Origin: Thalassobius sp. Cn5-15
GTDB lineage: Bacteria; Pseudomonadota; Alphaproteobacteria; Rhodobacterales; Rhodobacteraceae
Direction of reading: 5' to 3'
Length of the DNA stretch: 64,000 nucleotides
Assembly: GCF_022347685.1 (NCBI RefSeq)
Contig: NZ_JAKRGF010000001.1
Location: 1,159,893 to 1,223,892 of the forward strand
This document shows positions 43,139-51,823 of the stretch, piece after piece; within the stretch, counting starts at the first letter, position 1; the number at the start of each line of letters is the position of its first letter. Under the pieces are notes generated by a model, which was not told where the DNA came from, did no database searches, and worked only from the letters and a program-made list of their open reading frames with translations. The position numbers and the translations under genes are program-made.

Positions 43139-44104
43139 TTACTTCGCCGCGTCGATCCAAGCGGACCATGTGGATTCATTCGCGGCCAACCAGTGATTGA
43201 CAGCCTCTTCCACGGTTTTGCCTTGCTGGTCGACCATGTTGATCAACTCAATCTGCTGGTCATTGCTGATCTCCAGCGCGCTCAACAGGGCATGAGCACC
43301 CGGCCATTTGTCGGCCATACCACTCCAGGCCACTTTGCGCACATCACCGCGCTTGAAGTCACAATCAAAGGTCGCGCTAGGGTTCACCCCCACCGCAGGA
43401 TCCACATCACAGCCCTCTTCAAACGGGGGCAGTGCGACGGGACGCAGATCGTACTCAGAGAAGGACCAATGCGGGCTAAAGAACATGACGAGCAGCGGCG
43501 TTTTGCGGGTAAACGCGGTCTTGATCTCTGCCACAAGCGCCCCTTCGCTGCCCGCTGGGATTGAGGTGAAGGGCAATTCCAAACCAGCCAGACGGTCCCG
43601 GTTCGAGGTGCCCCAATCCGCCGGATAATCCACCAGACGTCCCTGTGGGATGGTTTCGGCAGTTGCAAATACATGCGGGCAGTCTTTCAGTGCCTGCCAG
43701 TCGGGCAAACCGGGGCACAGTTCTTCGACGTGGGCAGGGTAGAACCAGGTCTCAATCGGCACAATGCCAAGACTGCCGATGTCGCTGACGTTGCCCGATC
43801 CGATGGCGATATCATAAGCATCAGCGATATTGGTGGTCCAAATCTCCAACGCGGCGGTCACGGTGTTGTCCTGCAACGCAGTCATCTGCGGGAAGTAGCC
43901 GGCGGTGACATATTCGACATTATACCCCATCTTACCAAGCAGCGCACCGGCGATATTGGTGGTCAGCACCTGTCCGGTCCATTCGTTGATGGTCAGCTTG
44001 ATCGGGTCGCTGGATTCCACCTCTGCCATCACACTGGTGGCGGCTGAGGCAAGCGTCAGGCCCAGCGCAGCAGCGCTGAGTGTGTTGAGAATCCCTGTGG
44101 TCAT
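43139..44104 (-). CDS. Periplasmic betaine/quaternary amine-binding protein (ProX/OpuAC-like)
   Basis: This is a 321-residue secreted binding protein with a signal ending SVMA-EVE. It follows the OpuAC pattern: PIKLTINEWTGQVLTTNIA, LLGKMGYNVEYVTAGYFPQM, ALEIWTTNIADAY and LLVMFFSPHWSFSEYDLRPV. Tryptophan and tyrosine residues (W in INEWTG and EIWTT, W in SPHWSF) fit an aromatic cage for a quaternary ammonium head. Four cysteines (ELCPGL, KDCPH, EGCD, FDCDF) probably pair up. It is the first transporter gene after the GMC dehydrogenase gene. Confidence 0.9.
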   Translation of the reverse strand: MTTGILNTLSAAALGLTLASAATSVMAEVESSDPIKLTINEWTGQVLTTNIAGALLGKMGYNVEYVTAGYFPQMTALQDNTVTAALEIWTTNIADAYDIAIGSGNVSDIGSLGIVPIETWFYPAHVEELCPGLPDWQALKDCPHVFATAETIPQGRLVDYPADWGTSNRDRLAGLELPFTSIPAGSEGALVAEIKTAFTRKTPLLVMFFSPHWSFSEYDLRPVALPPFEEGCDVDPAVGVNPSATFDCDFKRGDVRKVAWSGMADKWPGAHALLSALEISNDQQIELINMVDQQGKTVEEAVNHWLAANESTWSAWIDAAK

Positions 44105-44158
44105 TCGTTGTCTCCGTTGTTGGTGATCGGCTTCTTGGTATTATTCTTGCAGCTTTGG

Positions 44159-45799
44159 CTAAGCCATTTTATTGCGATAAAATTCAGTATGTTGCGGCGT
44201 CAGCGCCTTACGTCCTCGCAGATGATCGGCGATCTTTTCGGCCATCATGATGGTGGGAATGTTGATATTTGCGGACACGATCGTCGGCATGATCGAGGCA
44301 TCGACAACGCGCAGCCCCTCCATCCCGTGGACGCGCCCCTGCCCGTCCACCACTGACATATCGCCCTGCCCCATCGCGCAGGTGCAGCTGGGATGGTGCG
44401 ACGTCTCGCCCTTGGCGCGGCCAAAGGCATCCAGCGCCGCGTCGCTGACCGCGTCCAAGCCCGGGGCAATCTCTGCCCCACGAAATTCGTCAAAGGCCTG
44501 TTGCGCCGCAAACTCCCGGGTCATGGCGACCGCATCGCGGATTTCTTGTCGATCATCGGCGTTCGACAGATGGTTGAACCGGAGCTTCGGCGCGGCCATC
44601 GGATCGTTTGAAGCCAGCCGCACCCAACCCGTGCTGCGCGGGCGCATCTGGCTGATGTGGAACTGGAACCCGTGGCCTTCGATCTTCTCCAGACCGTCGT
44701 AGCTGACGGCAATGGGGGCAAAGTGGTGCTGCATATTGGGGAAATCGACGCCATCATGCGTGCGGAAAAACGATCCGGTCTCCCAAATATTCGACGCACC
44801 CACCCCCCGACGCAGGAACAGCCATTCTGCGCCGGTGCGCAGTTTGCCCAATGGCGTTGTCGCCGAATAAAACGACACCGGTTTCAGACAGTGATACTGC
44901 ACCAGATAATCAAGATGATCCTGAAGGTTTTCCCCAACCCCCGGCAGATGCTGAATGGTATCGATGCCGTGGCCCGCCAGTTCATCGCGCGGGCCAATGC
45001 CCGACAATTTTAGCAGCTGGGGAGAGTTGATGGCGCCTGCCGACAGCACCACCTCTACCTCGGCAAAGGCCTGTTTCACATTGCCTTGTTCTATGTATTC
45101 CACGCCAATCGCCCGCAGCCCGTCAAACAGGATGCGGGTGACGCGCACTTTGACCTTCAGATCAATTCGGCCAGATTTACGTGCCGGATGCAGGTAGCAA
45201 TGCGCCACCGAACTGCGCCGCCCATTGTGAGTGGAGCGTTCCATGCGGAACACGCCCTCCTGGCGATAGCCATTTACATCAGCCGTGTAGGTGTGACCGG
45301 CCTGCTGACCGGCCTCCAGAAACGCCTCGAACAGTGGATTAGAACACTCTGGGATGGTGACCTTGATCGGACCATCATCACCGCGAAACTCGCCGCCATG
45401 GGCGCTGCTTTCCAGCTTGCGGAAATAGGGCAGACAGTGGGCATAGGACCACTCTTCCAGCCCCTCACGCGTGGCCCAACCTTCGTAATCCAGCGGATTA
45501 CCGCGCAGGTGCACCATGCCGTTGATCGACGAAGATCCACCCACCACGCGCCCCCTTGGATAATAAACCTGCCGACCATCCAGATGCGGTTCCGGTTCCG
45601 AATGATAAGCCCAGTTGAACCGTTCGCTTTCCAACGGAATGGCCAGCGCCGCAGGCATTCGCAATTCATAGAGGCTGCGGTCCATTGGCCCCGCCTCCAG
45701 CACCAGAACATGGTTTGCGCTGTCCTCGCTCAGACGGGCGGCAATAACGCCGCCAGCCGAGCCGGACCCAATCACAATATGAGAATATCCTTTGGCCAT
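44159..45799 (-). CDS. GMC-family (choline dehydrogenase-like) oxidoreductase
   Basis: The 546-residue FAD enzyme from ATG 45799 starts MAKGYSHIVIGSGSAGGVIA, the dinucleotide-binding motif of GMC flavoproteins, followed by GRVVGGSSSINGMVHLRG (GMC signature 1), GAINSPQLLKLSGIGP (signature 2) and a C-terminal SHHPSCTCAMG...NINIPTIMMAEK with the catalytic His region. It would oxidise an alcohol, such as choline or a related hydroxylated amine, to the aldehyde. It starts one base after the aldehyde dehydrogenase stop, so the aldehyde product probably goes straight to that enzyme. BetA itself is possible but this cluster is not the classical bet operon. Confidence 0.88.
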   Translation of the reverse strand: MAKGYSHIVIGSGSAGGVIAARLSEDSANHVLVLEAGPMDRSLYELRMPAALAIPLESERFNWAYHSEPEPHLDGRQVYYPRGRVVGGSSSINGMVHLRGNPLDYEGWATREGLEEWSYAHCLPYFRKLESSAHGGEFRGDDGPIKVTIPECSNPLFEAFLEAGQQAGHTYTADVNGYRQEGVFRMERSTHNGRRSSVAHCYLHPARKSGRIDLKVKVRVTRILFDGLRAIGVEYIEQGNVKQAFAEVEVVLSAGAINSPQLLKLSGIGPRDELAGHGIDTIQHLPGVGENLQDHLDYLVQYHCLKPVSFYSATTPLGKLRTGAEWLFLRRGVGASNIWETGSFFRTHDGVDFPNMQHHFAPIAVSYDGLEKIEGHGFQFHISQMRPRSTGWVRLASNDPMAAPKLRFNHLSNADDRQEIRDAVAMTREFAAQQAFDEFRGAEIAPGLDAVSDAALDAFGRAKGETSHHPSCTCAMGQGDMSVVDGQGRVHGMEGLRVVDASIMPTIVSANINIPTIMMAEKIADHLRGRKALTPQHTEFYRNKMA

Positions 45800-45800
45800 A

Positions 45801-47297
45801 TCAGGGAGCCATGAGCGCGTATTTGGATTCAAGGTATTCCTCGATCCCTTCGCGCCCGCCTTCGCGACCAATGCCGGATTCTTTCACCCCACCGAAAGGC
45901 GCGATTTCATTGCCAAGGGCACAGGTATTCACCCCAACCATGCCAAATTCCAGCGCTCCGCGTACCCGCCACATGCGGGCGGTGTCGGTGGTGTAGAAAT
46001 AGGACGCCAGCCCGTATTCGGTGCTGTTGGCGATCTCTACCGCTTCGTCTTCACTCTCAAAGGGGATCAGCGCTGCAACAGGGCCAAAGACCTCTGTGCC
46101 TGCGATCTGCATATTGGTGGTGATGCCGGTCATCACGGTGGGCAGGTAGTGATAAGGCGCATCCTCTGCCCGTTTGCCGCCACAGACAACGCTGGCACCG
46201 TCGGCCATTGCGCTGTCCACCAGCGTCTGCACCTTGGTCAACGAAGCGTCATTGATCAGTGGGCCGAGGTCGCATCCCTGCAGCCCATGACCATGTTGCA
46301 ATGCGGCCGCGCGTTTTGCGAAGGCAGCGGCGAAGCGGTCATAGATGCCGCGTTGCACCAAAACACGGTTGGTGGCGGTGCAGACCTGACCAGCGTTGCG
46401 GTATTTGCACACCATCAGACCATCGATCGCCTTGTCCATATCGGCATCATCAAAGACGATAAAAGGGGCATTCCCGCCCAATTCCATCGAGGCCTTTTTG
46501 ACCGTCCGGGCGCATTGTTCCAACAACAGTTTGCCCACCGCCGTGGAGCCGGTGAAAGAAATTTTGCGCACCACCTCACTGCCAGTGAAAACACCGCCGA
46601 TCGCTGGAGCGTCCTTACCCACAACCACATTGATCACACCCGCAGGAATGCCTGCGCGCGACGCCAGTTCGGTCAGCGCCAGCGCCGACAGCGGTGTTTC
46701 ATCCGACGGTTTCACCACAATCGTGCAGCCCGCGGCCAAGGCCGGCGCCACCTTGCGCGCCAACATCGCAGAGGGGAAGTTCCACGGCGTCACCGCCGCC
46801 ACCACGCCAACAGGTTCGCGGGTCACAATCGCCTGCGCGTCCGGCACCAGCGAGGGCAGGATTGCACCCTCGATGCGCTTGGCCTCTTCGGCGTACCATT
46901 TGATGTAAGAGTTGCCGTAGCCAATCTCGGCCAACGATTCTGCCAGCGGTTTGCCGTTTTCCAACGTCAGGATCTGAGCGAGAACCTCTTTGTGTTGCTC
47001 AACCAGTGCGCACCATGCCTCCATCAGGGCGGCGCGGGCGCGGGGCGTAGTCGCCTTCCAGTCAGCCAACGCCTTGTCGGCGGCATCAATCGCGGCCTGC
47101 GCCTCAGCGGCACCGTGATCAGCGACCTGACACAAAACCTCACGGCTGGCAGGGTCTACGACGGGAAAGGTCGGATCATCCGCATGTTCGATCCAAGCAC
47201 CGTCAATGAAAGATCCGGTTTTCAAGAGATCCAGCGCAAAGGCCTTGTCCAGCGCAGCGCCCACCGTGGCGTCCTTGAACTCTGTGGCGATATTCAC
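45801..47297 (-). CDS. NAD(P)-dependent aldehyde dehydrogenase, succinate-semialdehyde dehydrogenase-like
   Basis: The protein has 498 residues from GTG 47297 behind AAAGG. The class-wide motifs are complete: VTPWNFPSAMLARKVAPALA, ISFTGSTAVGKLL, ASMELGGNAPFIVFDDAD with the catalytic Glu, and the nucleophile Cys in RNAGQVCTATNR. The C-terminal PFGGVKESGIGREGG is GabD-like. It heads the part of the array with the GMC dehydrogenase. In trigonelline catabolism an enzyme of this family (TgnD, with a second SSADH, TgnE) acts after ring opening; here the substrate is unproven. Confidence 0.9.
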   Translation of the reverse strand: MNIATEFKDATVGAALDKAFALDLLKTGSFIDGAWIEHADDPTFPVVDPASREVLCQVADHGAAEAQAAIDAADKALADWKATTPRARAALMEAWCALVEQHKEVLAQILTLENGKPLAESLAEIGYGNSYIKWYAEEAKRIEGAILPSLVPDAQAIVTREPVGVVAAVTPWNFPSAMLARKVAPALAAGCTIVVKPSDETPLSALALTELASRAGIPAGVINVVVGKDAPAIGGVFTGSEVVRKISFTGSTAVGKLLLEQCARTVKKASMELGGNAPFIVFDDADMDKAIDGLMVCKYRNAGQVCTATNRVLVQRGIYDRFAAAFAKRAAALQHGHGLQGCDLGPLINDASLTKVQTLVDSAMADGASVVCGGKRAEDAPYHYLPTVMTGITTNMQIAGTEVFGPVAALIPFESEDEAVEIANSTEYGLASYFYTTDTARMWRVRGALEFGMVGVNTCALGNEIAPFGGVKESGIGREGGREGIEEYLESKYALMAP

Positions 47298-47487
47298 AAG
47301 TGTACCCTTTTCCTTTAGCCGCCGGACACAGTTCATGCGGGCAACGGAAAAGAGTATAATCCTGTGCATGTTTTGGTGCGGCGAATTTGTTGAAACGATA
47401 AGTTCGACTTTCTCGAATTAACGCTCGAATTAACGTATGTAAGTGAGTGGTACGGATACCGCGCAGGCCACGCGGTATCCGGTTGGC

Positions 47488-48279
47488 TTAGCCCAGGGAT
47501 TGAATGAATTTCACCACATGCGCGGCAACGTTTGCGCCGTCTTCCAGCATGATGGAGTGTTTCAATTCCGGCAGGATCACCAGTTCAGAATTATCCAGCT
47601 CTGCCTCAATCAGTTTGTTCAGACGCGGATTGCAGCCGCCGTCCTTTTCGCCGGTGAGGATCAGACAGGGGTGTTTCACCTCATGCAGCCACGGCAGCAT
47701 TTCGGTCCCCGCGTAGATCCGGAACACATTCATGAAGATCTCGCCAGACATGCCGGTCACCTGGTCCATGCGGCGCTGAACGATCTCTGGGTGGGAGTTC
47801 AGAAACGCATCGGTGTACCAACGGTCTTTCAGCGTTGGCAGGATATTGGCAATGCCCTTCTCCTCCATCGCGCGGACCACGGCCCAGACATTTTTACTGT
47901 CCTGTTCTGTGCGCCCAGCGGCGGTGGACAACAGGCCGATAGACAACACCCGATCAGGGTATTTGCGGGCATAGGCCGGGCCGATCATACCGCCCAGAGA
48001 ATGGCCGGCGAAATGGGCCTTCTCGATCCCCAATTTGGCGCGCAGCGCCTCCAGATCAGCAACCAGTTCGTCAAGGCCAAATTCCCCTTCGGGCAACGGA
48101 GAGGTGCCATGGCCGCGCAAATCATAGCTGATCACGGTGAAATGCTTGGTCAGCACCGGCATCGCATAGCGCCAGGTGTCGCGGGCCGCGCCAATTCCAT
48201 GAATCAGAAACAGCGGCGGGCCCTCGCCCTCCACCGAGTAGGCGCAATCGATCACATCTGTGGTCATCACATCAGTCAT
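47488..48279 (-). CDS. Alpha/beta hydrolase
   Basis: The protein has 263 residues from ATG 48279 behind GAGG; ATG 48291 is the alternative. It has the alpha/beta hydrolase pattern: PLFLIHGIGAARDTW (oxyanion hole), VISYDLRGHGTSPLP, the nucleophile elbow AGHSLGGMIGPAYARKYPD with Ser, acid Asp in LILTGEKDGGCNP, and His in PELKHSIMLED. Related enzymes open amide or enol-lactone products (PcaD, TgnC-like). In this array it follows a flavin monooxygenase pair and a tautomerase, so hydrolysis of a ring-cleavage product is a sensible guess. Confidence 0.87.
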   Translation of the reverse strand: MTDVMTTDVIDCAYSVEGEGPPLFLIHGIGAARDTWRYAMPVLTKHFTVISYDLRGHGTSPLPEGEFGLDELVADLEALRAKLGIEKAHFAGHSLGGMIGPAYARKYPDRVLSIGLLSTAAGRTEQDSKNVWAVVRAMEEKGIANILPTLKDRWYTDAFLNSHPEIVQRRMDQVTGMSGEIFMNVFRIYAGTEMLPWLHEVKHPCLILTGEKDGGCNPRLNKLIEAELDNSELVILPELKHSIMLEDGANVAAHVVKFIQSLG

Positions 48280-48287
48280 GGCGCACC

Positions 48288-48482
48288 TCAATCTGGATAG
48301 AGGTCACAGCACAGCTCGCCGCCCGACCCCCAATCTTCTTTGTCGACCTCGGTGATCACCACCGACAGGCCCTTGGCCGTGCCGCCACAGGTGCGCACGT
48401 AGGCTTCGGTCACTTCCTTGACCATGGCGCGTTTCTGGTCGCGGGTGCGACCTTTGAACATCTCAACCCGGATGATTGGCAT
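48288..48482 (-). CDS. 4-oxalocrotonate tautomerase-like protein
   Basis: The protein has 64 residues, MPIIRVEMFKGRTRDQKRAM..., with Pro at position 2, which becomes the N-terminal catalytic base once Met is removed. Length and the VVITEVDKEDW segment fit the 4-oxalocrotonate tautomerase family. These enzymes interconvert enol and keto forms of dicarboxylic catabolites. Its place between a flavin reductase and a hydrolase supports ring-cleavage catabolism. Confidence 0.88.
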   Translation of the reverse strand: MPIIRVEMFKGRTRDQKRAMVKEVTEAYVRTCGGTAKGLSVVITEVDKEDWGSGGELCCDLYPD

Positions 48483-48509
48483 GGGGTTCCTTTCTTTCAG
48501 TAAAGTCTA

Positions 48510-49016
48510 TTAGTGGGGCAGGACGCGGTGGAACCGGCCGTCCATATAGGCAAGCGGCGATGCGCCGCCTTCAAAGATCTGGGTAACGTGGCCGATCAGG
48601 ATCAGGTGGCTGCCCTGTTCGACAGACTGACCCAGCGTGCAGTGAAACGCTGTGGATCCCGCCAGCACAGGACACTTCATATCCGAGGCCACCAGATCAA
48701 TGCCGTCGAACCGATCCGCCAGCTCTGCGTCCTGTGCGCCGGCGAAACGGCCTGCCATATCAGAACAGGTGTCGGGTAGGACGTTGACACAGTAGCTGCC
48801 ATTTTCCACCACCGCTCGGGCGATACGGCTGTCGCTCCGCAGGCAGATCAGCACCGATGGCGGATCGGCCGACAGCGAATTGAACGCGCTGACCGTGGCA
48901 CCGTGGCGCCCTGCGGCACCATCGGTGGTGACCACGGTGACACTAGAGGCCACCTGCCGCATAGCGGTGATGAAGCGGTCCCGCTCCACCGCTTGGATAT
49001 CACTCACAAACGTCAC
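48510..49016 (-). CDS. Flavin reductase of a two-component monooxygenase
   Basis: The 168-residue protein is of the HpaC-like flavin reductase family: RDRFITAMRQVASSVTVVTT, then GATVSAFNSLSADPPSVLIC, NGSYCVNVL and the terminal GRFHRVL. It supplies reduced FMN or FAD to a partner oxygenase. It starts inside the stop of the luciferase-like monooxygenase gene (ATGA overlap), which makes the two a coupled oxygenase-reductase pair. Confidence 0.9.
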   Translation of the reverse strand: MTFVSDIQAVERDRFITAMRQVASSVTVVTTDGAAGRHGATVSAFNSLSADPPSVLICLRSDSRIARAVVENGSYCVNVLPDTCSDMAGRFAGAQDAELADRFDGIDLVASDMKCPVLAGSTAFHCTLGQSVEQGSHLILIGHVTQIFEGGASPLAYMDGRFHRVLPH

Positions 49017-50062
49017 TCTGCCGCCTCACGCTTTACCTTCATCGAGGTGGAGAAATGCGGCGCGATCTCTTCAGCGAACTGTTGAATGGTGTCCATCGTT
49101 TCACTCTGCGACACGCCGAAGTTACAGCTGAGGATAAAGCGGTCGATGCCCAGATCGGCATAAACGCCCAGTTTATCAATGATTTCCTGAACAGATCCGA
49201 TCATCAGACTGTCATCCAGTTCCTGACGGGTCTGTTTGCGCGGCAGCTCCTTAATCAGGCCATTTTCCACCTCGCCGGGGCCGGTGAAGACGTTATCAAA
49301 ACGGGCGTAATAGCTTTCGGCCTGTTCGATATACTTCGCCCGCTGCGCGTCGGAGTTGCTGATAAAACCGACCCGCGACAGCGACAGGGTCAGGTGCGAA
49401 CCGGCGTCGCCCAATTCATCCTTTGCACGGTTGAACCCAGCGACCTGATCCAGCAGCAGCTGGTGCTGACCGGCCAGTGGCGTGGTCTGAATGTGGAAGC
49501 CACGTTTGGTGCAGTGGTAGATGCCTTCGGGGTTCAGAACCGCCATCATCATCTGCGGGCCACCGGGGGTGATGGGACGCGGCATGATGGTGACGGGATC
49601 GAATTTGTAATATTGGCCGTCAGCGCTGACCTCTTCTTCGGTCAACAGACGCTGCAGCAGGTCGAGGGATTCGTTGAACTTATCCTGCGTCTCCGCCATC
49701 GGGACACCGATGCGTTCCATCTCATAGGCAAAGGCACCGCGACCAACGCCCAGCATCAGGCGTCCCTTGGTGAAGATGTCAGCACAGACCACTTCGCCCG
49801 CATAAACGCGCATGTCGTGCAGCGGCAGCACGACAATGGAGGTGATGATTTTCACGTTATCAGTGTGCTGCGCGATCTGAGTTGCAAACTGCAGCGGTGC
49901 CGGCATCATCAGGATGTTTACCAGATGGTGTTCGGTCACCGACACAGAATCATAGCCAAGGCGATCTGCCAATTTGGCCTGTTCCAACATGTCATTGAAT
50001 ACACGGTCCCCACCGTAGGATTTATCAGGGTAATACGGGCTGAGCTGAACGCAGAATTCCAT
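49013..50062 (-). CDS. Luciferase-like (LLM) flavin-dependent monooxygenase
   Basis: The 349-residue protein, from ATG 50062 spaced 8 bases from GAGG, belongs to the bacterial luciferase family. It has YDSVSVTEHHLVNILMMPAP, IITSIVVLPLHDMRVYAGEV, RLMLGVGRGAFAYEMERIGV, DKFNESLDLLQRLLTEE and a C-terminal GSVQEIIDKLGVYADLGIDR. Relatives that pair with a small flavin reductase open N-heterocyclic rings (for example TgnB of the trigonelline pathway) or oxidise amines. An upstream TetR gene probably controls it. Confidence 0.9.
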   Translation of the reverse strand: MEFCVQLSPYYPDKSYGGDRVFNDMLEQAKLADRLGYDSVSVTEHHLVNILMMPAPLQFATQIAQHTDNVKIITSIVVLPLHDMRVYAGEVVCADIFTKGRLMLGVGRGAFAYEMERIGVPMAETQDKFNESLDLLQRLLTEEEVSADGQYYKFDPVTIMPRPITPGGPQMMMAVLNPEGIYHCTKRGFHIQTTPLAGQHQLLLDQVAGFNRAKDELGDAGSHLTLSLSRVGFISNSDAQRAKYIEQAESYYARFDNVFTGPGEVENGLIKELPRKQTRQELDDSLMIGSVQEIIDKLGVYADLGIDRFILSCNFGVSQSETMDTIQQFAEEIAPHFSTSMKVKREAAE

Positions 50063-50259
50063 TGTCACATCCTCGAGTCAGAGTGTTGTTAGGGAAACTC
50101 TGGCAGAAGGCTTTCAATGAAGAAATTGAATTTGTAAGCGGTTTTATTTTTGAAAAATCAAATCTAAATGGCAAAGAAGCGCATTTTCTCGCCAAAGTAG
50201 CTCTTTTCTATACAAGCGCTACCAGAGACACTTACCACTGCACAACATCACACAACAAA

Positions 50260-50286
50260 GCCGCCCGACAGGCGATGTCAGGCGGC
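50260..50286 (-). terminator. Terminator hairpin of the TetR gene
   Basis: GCCGCCCGACA and TGTCAGGCGGC form an 11-bp stem with one wobble pair around 5 bases. On the minus strand TTTGTTGTGTG follows, 44 bases after the TetR stop. It separates the regulator from the catabolic genes. The rest of the 50063-50329 gap holds no other feature I recognise. Confidence 0.6.
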
Positions 50287-50329
50287 ATTAGTGCTGAAAA
50301 CAACAATCCGGAGAGCGCAACCGCGCCAG

Positions 50330-50965
50330 TCAGGGCTGATGCGCGGGCAGTGTAACCCCCAGAACGGTGGCCACGGTTTCCACTCCGGCCTGAGCCAGAT
50401 CAGGGCCTTGCAGGGCATCGACGCTCAAACAGGCTTCGATCCACATACCATCAATAACGGCGTTGACCTTGACCACCGCCAGCCCCAGCGCCGTATCGTC
50501 CAGCGTTTGACCTGCTTCCTGCAATGTCTGCGTCACCAGGTCCGTCAGCACCTGCCTATAACGCCAGAAGCCCTGTTCATGCAGCATACGAATACGAGGG
50601 TCAAACAGCACCTTGCCGACAAAATTCGACCAGAAGGCCAGATATTGCGGGGTCACAAACGGATCGCTCAAACTGGCATAGACAAAGGCAGACAGCTTCT
50701 CCGCCGCATCCGGCCCTGCCCCTTCGGCGGCGACATGGGCGTGTCTGGTCATATCGGCAGTGACGGTTGAATAAGTGGCCTCGATCAGTTCATCTTTGTT
50801 GCGAAAATAGTGGCGGATCAGACCAAAGGTCACACCCGCCAGGTCCGCAATGTCGCGAATGGTTGTACCATCCAACCCGTTCTGCGCCACGCACCGAAAG
50901 GTGGCGTCAATCAGGGTGTCATAGCGTTCCTGACGGCTCAGCCGTTTCTTCACCTGCTTCGTCAT
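50330..50965 (-). CDS. TetR-family regulator (BetI-like)
   Basis: The 211-residue protein has a BetI-type helix-turn-helix: RQERYDTLIDATFRCVAQNG, then TTIRDIADLAGVTFGLIRHYFRNK. The effector domain contains YLAFWSNFVGKVLFDPRIRML and VVKVNAVIDGMWIEACL, which is the C-terminal BetI pattern. BetI-like repressors control genes for choline and other quaternary amines, which agrees with the downstream transporter and GMC dehydrogenase. It heads the minus-strand array. Confidence 0.88.
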   Translation of the reverse strand: MTKQVKKRLSRQERYDTLIDATFRCVAQNGLDGTTIRDIADLAGVTFGLIRHYFRNKDELIEATYSTVTADMTRHAHVAAEGAGPDAAEKLSAFVYASLSDPFVTPQYLAFWSNFVGKVLFDPRIRMLHEQGFWRYRQVLTDLVTQTLQEAGQTLDDTALGLAVVKVNAVIDGMWIEACLSVDALQGPDLAQAGVETVATVLGVTLPAHQP

Positions 50966-51011
50966 GCCTGCCTATCGCCCTTGGCATTGGTTTTGCGCAT
51001 AAGGGTGCGCA

Positions 51012-51821
51012 TTAGGTTTTGCGTTGCGGTGTCTTTTTCTCAAAGTGGCCAAAGATCGTCACGATGACCGCCGCCAATACGATATAGATCAGGGCCAAGA
51101 GTAACAACGGCTCATAAGTGATATAGGTGTCACTGCGAATACGGGATATCACCCCGTAGGCGTCAAAGACGGTGATGGTCGCGACCAGCGGCGTGGACTT
51201 CAACTGCAGCACCACCTCGCCCGCCAGCGTCGGCAGCACTCTTTGCAGCGCACGCGGCAACCAGATGCGGCGCAGGATCTTGGACCGGGGCATGCCAAAG
51301 GATTTGGCCGCCTCCAACTCACCCTTCGGGACACCAGCAAAGGCGCCGCGCATGATCTCACCCTCGTAGCCAGCAAACGACATGGTCAGCGCCAGCAACG
51401 CATAAGGCCAGGCCTCTCGCAGATAAGGCCACATCCAGGATCCGCGGATTTCGGGAATGTGCGGAAACAGCGATCCCAGCCCATAGTAGAGAAAGAAGAT
51501 CTGGATCAGCAGCGGCGTGCCGCGGATCACCGTGCAATAGGCTGCCGCCAGTCGCGCCAGCGGCCACGGGCCGATGACCTGCGCCAACCCGATCGGAATC
51601 GCCAAGAGCATTCCCAAAACCACAGAGACCGCCAGCAACCAGAGCGTGGTCCAGATGCCCTGTACGATCATCGGCGCGTATTTCGGCAGCCAGTCCCAGC
51701 GCATGGTCAGCGCCAAAGTCAACAGCAACGCGGCGAAGACCACGCCCATACCGATCCGGTGACGCGGAATATTGCGCAGCCGCGCCAGCGGATGGGTCGA
51801 ACCCTCAGTCGTGTCGGTCAT
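51012..51821 (-). CDS. ABC transporter permease (HisM-like), basic amino acid type
   Basis: The protein has 269 residues with about five helices. A long polar lead (TEGSTHPLARLRNIPRHRIG) precedes MGVVFAALLLTLALTMRWDW. The permease signature is GVPKGELEAAKSFGMPRSKI followed by RRIWLPRALQRVLP. It is the last gene of the four-gene transporter, 2 bases after the HisQ-like permease. Membership of the polar amino-acid group is clear; arginine is the likely substrate because of adjacent aruHI. Confidence 0.92.
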   Translation of the reverse strand: MTDTTEGSTHPLARLRNIPRHRIGMGVVFAALLLTLALTMRWDWLPKYAPMIVQGIWTTLWLLAVSVVLGMLLAIPIGLAQVIGPWPLARLAAAYCTVIRGTPLLIQIFFLYYGLGSLFPHIPEIRGSWMWPYLREAWPYALLALTMSFAGYEGEIMRGAFAGVPKGELEAAKSFGMPRSKILRRIWLPRALQRVLPTLAGEVVLQLKSTPLVATITVFDAYGVISRIRSDTYITYEPLLLLALIYIVLAAVIVTIFGHFEKKTPQRKT

Positions 51822-51823
51822 TT

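Noticed and set aside
44159..47297. Classical betaine synthesis operon (betBA)
   Set aside because: The GMC enzyme and aldehyde dehydrogenase resemble BetA and BetB in order, but the aldehyde dehydrogenase ends look GabD-like and the neighbours are a monooxygenase pair, tautomerase and hydrolase, so the call was kept general.
45792..47318. 508-codon plus-strand open frame
   Set aside because: Antisense to the aldehyde dehydrogenase gene, whose motifs are complete. A long antisense frame is a common effect of GC-rich codon bias.
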